Assembly: GCA_947311605.1 (NCBI GenBank)
Contig: CAMZLC010000050.1
Location: 1-10,513 of the forward strand
Length of the DNA stretch: 10,513 nucleotides
Origin: an uncultured Sulfurovum sp.
GTDB lineage: Bacteria > Campylobacterota > Campylobacteria > Campylobacterales > Sulfurovaceae
Direction: 5' to 3'
A program made the translations under genes and the position numbers. Below are positions 7,081-10,513 of this stretch, in pieces; the first letter of the stretch is position 1; every line of letters starts with the position of its first letter. The notes under the pieces are model-generated. The model saw nothing but the letters and a program-made list of their open reading frames with translations, searched no databases and was not told the DNA's origin.

Positions 7081-7381
7081 AGTCTCTTTCTACCTTTGCG
7101 ATGCGTATCTTATAGTCTTTATACCAGGCACTCTTACCTTTTTCTTGCGCTTTTAAATGCTCTAGGTTAGCTTTCCAAGTCTGAATAGAAGCTCTATCTT
7201 TCCAGTACGAGACTGTGATACCTACCTCTTCTCTGGCAGATTCAACTCCTAGAAAACCTTTTTGTTGTTGTACGAGTTTGAGCATCTTTTCTGACATAGC
7301 ACCATATCCCTCGTCCTGATCGTTTTTTATGGAGGTGAAAATCACTGCATAATAAGGTGGTTCTGGCGTATTGGCAAACAC
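7070..7381 (-). CDS. Antibiotic biosynthesis monooxygenase (ABM) fold protein
   Basis: 103 residues starting at GTG 7379-7381. The fold signature is a ferredoxin-like alpha/beta dimer subunit: strand YYAVIFTSIK, helix GYGAMSEKMLKLVQQQKGFLGVESAREE, strand VGITVSYWKD, then SIQTWKANLEHLKAQEKG and WYKDYKIRIAKVERDY. The GFLG, SYWKD, W..…H..A and WY pattern is that of the ABM family, YqjZ-type. Family members range from quinone-forming monooxygenases and heme-degrading enzymes to proteins of unknown role, so no reaction is assigned. It is the first gene of a three-gene set with the lipoprotein and the kinase-like gene, overlapping the lipoprotein gene by 11 bp. Confidence 0.88.
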   Translation of the reverse strand: MFANTPEPPYYAVIFTSIKNDQDEGYGAMSEKMLKLVQQQKGFLGVESAREEVGITVSYWKDRASIQTWKANLEHLKAQEKGKSAWYKDYKIRIAKVERDYEK

Positions 7382-7388
7382 TGGATAG

Positions 7389-7395
7389 CTCCTTT
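7389..7395 (-). promoter_or_regulatory. Ribosome binding site fixing a GTG start (ABM gene)
   Basis: AAAGGAG on the minus strand, seven bases before GTG 7379-7381. This near-perfect Shine-Dalgarno sequence supports GTG as the true start; the first internal ATG would remove the first strand and helix of the fold. Confidence 0.8.
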
Positions 7396-7409
7396 AAATT
7401 CCCGTTGGA

Positions 7410-7415
7410 GTTATA
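7410..7415 (-). promoter_or_regulatory. Candidate -10 box for the ABM-lipoprotein-kinase genes
   Basis: TATAAC on the minus strand in the 106-bp gap 7382-7487, leaving a leader of about 25 bases that holds the AAAGGAG ribosome site. The -35 position would fall within the inverted repeat at 7423-7453, but no good -35 hexamer is present. An alternative TATAAG lies further upstream at 7442-7447. Confidence 0.3.
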
Positions 7416-7422
7416 AGTGCTA

Positions 7423-7453
7423 AAAGAGTACCATTTTTCATCTTATACTCTTT
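7423..7453. repeat. Inverted repeat, 8-bp arms, in the intergenic gap
   Basis: Arms AAAGAGTA (7423-7430) and TACTCTTT (7446-7453) are perfect inverted copies separated by 15 bases. The arms are AT-rich (two G/C pairs each) and the loop is long, so as RNA this would be a weak hairpin and a poor terminator for the permease gene that ends at 7488. It overlaps where the -35 region of the ABM promoter would lie, so a protein-binding operator is the other possibility. Confidence 0.45.
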
Positions 7454-7487
7454 GTTCCTCGTTAAACTCCTGGGATTATTACTTTCT

Positions 7488-8360
7488 TCATTTTCGGATA
7501 AATAACCCACCCAGTATCAGTGCCAGTGCAACCCAGACGCTTAGTGCGGGTATAGCGTCCAGAAAGACCCATGCCCAAAAGATCGCAAACAGCGGGATGA
7601 GATAGGAGACCTGGGACATAAACTGCACGCCTGCTCTCTGTACGAGCTGGATGCGGATGATGGAAGCCAGTGCAGTAGGGACGACGGCAAGATAGAGGAT
7701 AGTGAGAAAAGGAGCCGAGAGCAGGGCTGATGTGTTGAAAGGCACGAACCAGACAAAAGGCAGTATCCACAGTGTCCCGGTCAAAAACATCGAGCCTGCA
7801 CAGACCAGCGTGTCGATATGGCTGAGTTTTCGGATCAGCAGTCCGGAGGAGACATAGCCTACCGTAGCGAGGAGGATCGCCAGCTTGCCATAGAGACCAT
7901 GGATTTCGCCTTTGAAAAAATCCTCCCCGAAGAGGATAAATATACCTGCAAATCCTAGAGCCACGCCTATGAGCTTACGGGGTGTGATCTTTTCGTCATG
8001 GGTCAGCCAGTGTGCCATGATCAGTGCGACAAAGGGACCGATCGCCAGCATCACCGCAGCAGTACTGGCACTGACATACTGCTGTCCCCAGGAGATGAGA
8101 TAAAAGGGCAGGGCGTTGTTGAGCAGCCCTAGGAGGGTGAGTATCTGCCAGCTTTTTTTATCTCTGGGCAGCGGGAGTTTTCTGACCCAGATAAATCCCC
8201 ATAGAATGATCCCTGCGATCATGATGCGATACCATGCCACGATCAGAGGATGAAATGCCGTGAGTGCAACCCCGATCCCCACGAAAGCGCTTCCCCATAT
8301 CGCAGAGAGAAGGATGAGCCAGAGATAGTCAACGAAAGTAGCGTTTTGGATGGTTTTCAT
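7488..8360 (-). CDS. EamA/DMT-superfamily transporter
   Basis: 290 residues with about ten membrane spans arranged as two EamA repeats (roughly residues 12-138 and 155-288). The N-terminal LLSAIWGSAFVGIGVAL and the FYLISWGQQYVSASTAAVMLAIGPF segment (end of span 3 into span 4) are hallmarks of the family, as is the repeat-2 region YLAVVPTALA…SYLIPLFAIFWAWVFLDAIP. It ends with a short basic cytoplasmic tail (FIRK). Family members export or exchange small metabolites such as amino acids, and the substrate is not readable. ATG 8358-8360 has no convincing ribosome site, but a perfect TATAAT lies just upstream. It follows the TauE/SafE gene by 25 bp. Confidence 0.92.
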   Translation of the reverse strand: MKTIQNATFVDYLWLILLSAIWGSAFVGIGVALTAFHPLIVAWYRIMIAGIILWGFIWVRKLPLPRDKKSWQILTLLGLLNNALPFYLISWGQQYVSASTAAVMLAIGPFVALIMAHWLTHDEKITPRKLIGVALGFAGIFILFGEDFFKGEIHGLYGKLAILLATVGYVSSGLLIRKLSHIDTLVCAGSMFLTGTLWILPFVWFVPFNTSALLSAPFLTILYLAVVPTALASIIRIQLVQRAGVQFMSQVSYLIPLFAIFWAWVFLDAIPALSVWVALALILGGLFIRK

Positions 8361-8366
8361 AGCCGC

Positions 8367-8372
8367 ATTATA
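8367..8372 (-). promoter_or_regulatory. Perfect TATAAT six bases before the DMT-transporter ATG
   Basis: On the minus strand TATAAT ends six bases before the ATG, so standard spacing would put the transcript start at the A of the ATG, giving a leaderless mRNA. No matching -35 hexamer lies 17 bases upstream (GCTGAA). It falls in the 25-bp gap behind the TauE/SafE stop. It may be chance, or an internal promoter. Confidence 0.35.
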
Positions 8373-8385
8373 GCCAAAGCCAAAG

Positions 8386-9111
8386 TCATTTCAGCATGAT
8401 GCCCACAATCAGTTTCGCCGCCAAAGCAGATAACAGCACCTTCAAGACCATTACAAAGCGTTTTCCGTCGATCCTGCCACGCAGTTGGGTGCCTGCATAG
8501 GATCCTGCCACTGCGCCGGTGATCATGGCGGCGAGTATCCAGAGATAGTCCCAGAAGACAAAACCAAAAAAGAGAAACACGATGACCTTGAGGGTATGGG
8601 TAATGCTCATGAGGGCGGCACCTGTAGCGACAACGATGTCTTTGTCTTCGTACTCTTTGAGCAGGAGACTCATGGTCAGCGGCCCCGTGGCACCTACGAC
8701 GATAGAGAGCCCCGTCTGTAGGAAACCGATGAGGTAGTAGTTTTCATAGTGTTTGATCCTCCGGTTGAAGTGCTGACTCCAGAGTGAGAGGAGGATGTAA
8801 GCGCCTATGAAAAGAGGCACATAGGTGAGTGAGATGAGATAGAGGATACCTGCAAAAAAAGCGATACCCAGCAGTGAGCCTATGAAAAATTTGGGGATGA
8901 CCTCGGTCTTGACCGCTTCCCAGCCAAACATCGCACGCGAGAGATTGCTGGACATCTGCGTCATGGCATGGACAGGGATGAGGGCATTGAGCGGGAGCAG
9001 ACCAAAGGAGGGCAGGATGGCGATCAGCATCATGCCTCCGCCGATCCCGACGACTCCGGCTACCGTGGAGGTCACAAAGGTCAACAGGCCTAGCAGGAGC
9101 TCATTCGGCAC
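8386..9111 (-). CDS. TauE/SafE-family sulfite/anion exporter-like permease
   Basis: 241 residues with about eight hydrophobic spans. The first repeat has TSTVAGVVGIGGGMM and PVHAMTQMSSNLSRA, and the second has LQTGLSIVVGATGPL and a matching SITHTLK; this paired glycine-rich pattern (GIGGG/GATGP) defines TauE/SafE (DUF81) permeases. Members move sulfite, sulfoacetate or other small anions, and many have unknown substrates. Length is normal for the family. The start is GTG 9109-9111, six bases after the TAA of the oxidoreductase gene and without a strong ribosome site, so coupling to that gene is likely. The last ~25 residues (VMVLKVLLSALAAKLIVGIML) form the final span. Confidence 0.9.
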   Translation of the reverse strand: MPNELLLGLLTFVTSTVAGVVGIGGGMMLIAILPSFGLLPLNALIPVHAMTQMSSNLSRAMFGWEAVKTEVIPKFFIGSLLGIAFFAGILYLISLTYVPLFIGAYILLSLWSQHFNRRIKHYENYYLIGFLQTGLSIVVGATGPLTMSLLLKEYEDKDIVVATGAALMSITHTLKVIVFLFFGFVFWDYLWILAAMITGAVAGSYAGTQLRGRIDGKRFVMVLKVLLSALAAKLIVGIMLK

Positions 9112-9117
9112 GGATGT

Positions 9118-10368
9118 TTAAGATTCTTCGTAGCGTATTTCGATGCGGTCTCCTGCCTTGACAGGACGGTTAAACCAGTCCACGGTGATCTTGAGATAGG
9201 GGTTGGCATGGATCTGCTGTTGCATCACCTCCTTGTCGTTGAGCAGGACGCGCAGGAGTCCCTGTGTGTGGCGGGCGAAGCGTATGCGCGTGAGATGCTT
9301 GGGCTCTTTGGAGGTATCAAGCAGGCTGGGGTAGAGCCATTCGATCGCAGGATCAGCCTCTATAGCGACAGTGACGGGGCTATTGTCAGACTGCAAAGAG
9401 GCGTGGATCTGTCTGCCCGCTTCTCTGCCCTCAAAATAGCAGTTGAAGGCGGTCAGAGCACCCCTGATCACATTCCCCGCAAGGAAATAGCGCTTCTCCT
9501 GTGTCTGAAAATACTGCGTGATAGGCACGGAATAGTTGCGTGTATCAAAATCTGCCAAGTGCTTATGCAGAAGGGCGCTTTCGGGGATAAATCCTCCTGA
9601 GAAGATCACCCCGTCACAGGCTATCGTCTCTTCGATGCCTTGTTTGAGGATCGTGACTCCTGTGACTTCTTTCTCCTCTGTGTGGATGCGTAGCAACTTG
9701 GTATCTGTGTAGACCGGTACCTTGAGCAGGGAAGAGGAGAGAGGCTTGAGGATGCCAAAACTGTGTAGCTTGGGATCCTCTTCGATGATACCGGCTATCT
9801 CAATGCCCGCATGTCTGGCAGTCATGATCGCAGAGAAAGAGACCAGTTCGCTGCCGATAATGACTGCTCTGTTGAAAGGTTTGCGCTCCTGAATATAGGT
9901 AAATCGCTGCAAGGCACCGGTGGTGATGATGTTGGGACTCCTGCCGCCACTGACCAGACGGTCAGGTCGGGTCATCTCTCTGGCACCCATAGCAAAGAGG
10001 ATGCGTTTGGCTCTGTATCGTATCTCGCCGTCGGGTGTACTGAAGGTCAGTAGATCCTCCTCTATGCGAGTCAGTGTATGCTTGAGCTTGACGGAGACAG
10101 AGTGCTTCTCCGCTTGCCGCTGCTGTGCATCGGCATAGTCGTCACCGCTCATGGGTCGCCTGAATTCCAGCAGCCCAAATCCTTGATGGTTACAGTGCCT
10201 GGAGGTCATGGCGATCCGGTCTTCCCTGTCAAACAGGATCATCTCTTTGGCGTGTCCAAGCTTGGAAAGTGCTACCCCAGCAGCGATACCTGCAGGGCCT
10301 GCACCGATAATGGCTATCTCTATCTCCGTGATCTGCTCTTGTGTGTTTGTGCTATTGCTGTGTTCCAT
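9118..10368 (-). CDS. FAD-dependent oxidoreductase, second subunit of a GlpA-like pair
   Basis: 416 residues from ATG 10366-10368. An N-terminal FAD-binding Rossmann motif IIGAGPAGIAAG occupies residues 20-31. The NAD-type middle domain begins near 167 with RAVIIGSELVS, where the usual GxGxxG is degenerate. FAD-contact segments are FAMGARE (125-131) and FLAGNVIRG (295-303). GARE…RLVSGGRSPN..TTGALQ is characteristic of the protein that partners a BFD-containing GlpA-like dehydrogenase (Thermotoga TM1433-type). A C-terminal beta-rich domain covers about 330-416. The cysteine at 59 in SRHCNHQGFG and the RRPMSGDDYA motif fit the same group. The ATG is four bases after the TAA of its partner gene, with AAGG nine bases upstream. 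The pair probably oxidises an alcohol-phosphate or amine substrate; the actual substrate is unknown. Confidence 0.86.
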   Translation of the reverse strand: MEHSNSTNTQEQITEIEIAIIGAGPAGIAAGVALSKLGHAKEMILFDREDRIAMTSRHCNHQGFGLLEFRRPMSGDDYADAQQRQAEKHSVSVKLKHTLTRIEEDLLTFSTPDGEIRYRAKRILFAMGAREMTRPDRLVSGGRSPNIITTGALQRFTYIQERKPFNRAVIIGSELVSFSAIMTARHAGIEIAGIIEEDPKLHSFGILKPLSSSLLKVPVYTDTKLLRIHTEEKEVTGVTILKQGIEETIACDGVIFSGGFIPESALLHKHLADFDTRNYSVPITQYFQTQEKRYFLAGNVIRGALTAFNCYFEGREAGRQIHASLQSDNSPVTVAIEADPAIEWLYPSLLDTSKEPKHLTRIRFARHTQGLLRVLLNDKEVMQQQIHANPYLKITVDWFNRPVKAGDRIEIRYEES

Positions 10369-10372
10369 CTGT

Positions 10373-10513
10373 TTAAACCTTTTTGGCGTAGGTCTTTTTC
10401 GCCTCGCTTTCTGCAATGCTGCTTGCGGCCGCCATGCAGTTAAACCCCTGGCAGCGACCCATCATGGCTCTGGTGCGCCGCTTGAGTCCTCCGATAGTAC
10501 CGGCAGGCAGGGT
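10373..10513 (-). CDS. FAD oxidoreductase with BFD-like [2Fe-2S] domain, C-terminal fragment (GlpA-like)
   Basis: The frame is open from the right edge to TAA 10373-10375, giving the last 46 residues. It reads IGGLKRRTRAMMGRCQGFNCM followed by an Ala/Lys-rich tail. Gly-Arg-Cys-Gln-Gly-x-x-Cys is the second cysteine pair of a BFD-like [2Fe-2S] domain, as found at the C-terminus of GlpA-type glycerol-3-phosphate dehydrogenases and related opine/sarcosine oxidase subunits. The first cysteine pair and the FAD domain lie outside the window. The gene ends four bases before the second FAD protein, and the two are normally encoded together. Its substrate cannot be judged from this fragment. Confidence 0.82.
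   Translation of the reverse strand, partial: TLPAGTIGGLKRRTRAMMGRCQGFNCMAAASSIAESEAKKTYAKKV

Noticed and set aside
9208..9600. 130-residue open frame on the plus strand
   Set aside because: It is antisense to the well-supported FAD oxidoreductase and shows no recognisable motif.
1..10513. CRISPR arrays, tRNA/rRNA genes, insertion sequences, riboswitches
   Set aside because: Nothing in the read-through of both strands resembled regular spaced repeats, transposase motifs, cloverleaf structures or known riboswitch cores; every gap is about 120 bp or less.

Overview
The window is a dense, mostly single-strand stretch of bacterial DNA at roughly 45-50% GC. Thirteen genes (one of them cut by the right edge) lie on the minus strand. 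One partial gene on the plus strand is cut by the left edge. Short gaps, start/stop overlaps, Shine-Dalgarno sequences of the AAGGAG type, a TOBE-type MalK-like ATPase and exported proteins indicate a Gram-negative bacterium. The protein style (K/E-rich, GlpA-like [2Fe-2S] oxidoreductase pair, small ABM and TauE/SafE proteins) would fit a Campylobacterota member such as a Sulfurovum relative. That taxonomic guess is inference and is not proven by any marker here.

Layout in the direction of minus-strand transcription (right to left). (1) 10513-7488: the C-terminus of a FAD protein with a BFD-like [2Fe-2S] domain, then a second FAD/NAD-type oxidoreductase, a TauE/SafE permease and an EamA/DMT permease. 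(2) 7381-5889: a small ABM-fold protein (GTG start), a thioredoxin-fold lipoprotein with a CPAC motif, and a choline/thiamine-kinase-like phosphotransferase. (3) 5771-166: a complete CUT1-type ABC importer (binding protein, two permeases, MalK/UgpC-like ATPase), then an unassigned NTF2-like protein and a kinase resembling N-acetylhexosamine 1-kinase. At the far left, the plus-strand L,D-transpeptidase C-terminus runs convergently into the kinase gene with a 17-bp coding overlap.

The most coherent functional reading is region 3: a binding-protein-dependent importer for a sugar or sugar-like compound whose last gene would phosphorylate the imported substrate, probably at the anomeric carbon. 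No glycosidase, isomerase, nucleotidyltransferase or repressor is present, so the substrate and the fate of the phosphorylated product are unknown. A competing reading uses the choline-kinase-like gene and the GlpA-like oxidoreductase pair and views the window as a scavenging locus for glycerol-phosphate or phospholipid head groups. The sequence alone cannot separate the two. No RNA genes, CRISPR arrays, insertion sequences or attachment sites were seen. No intergenic gap exceeds about 120 bp.
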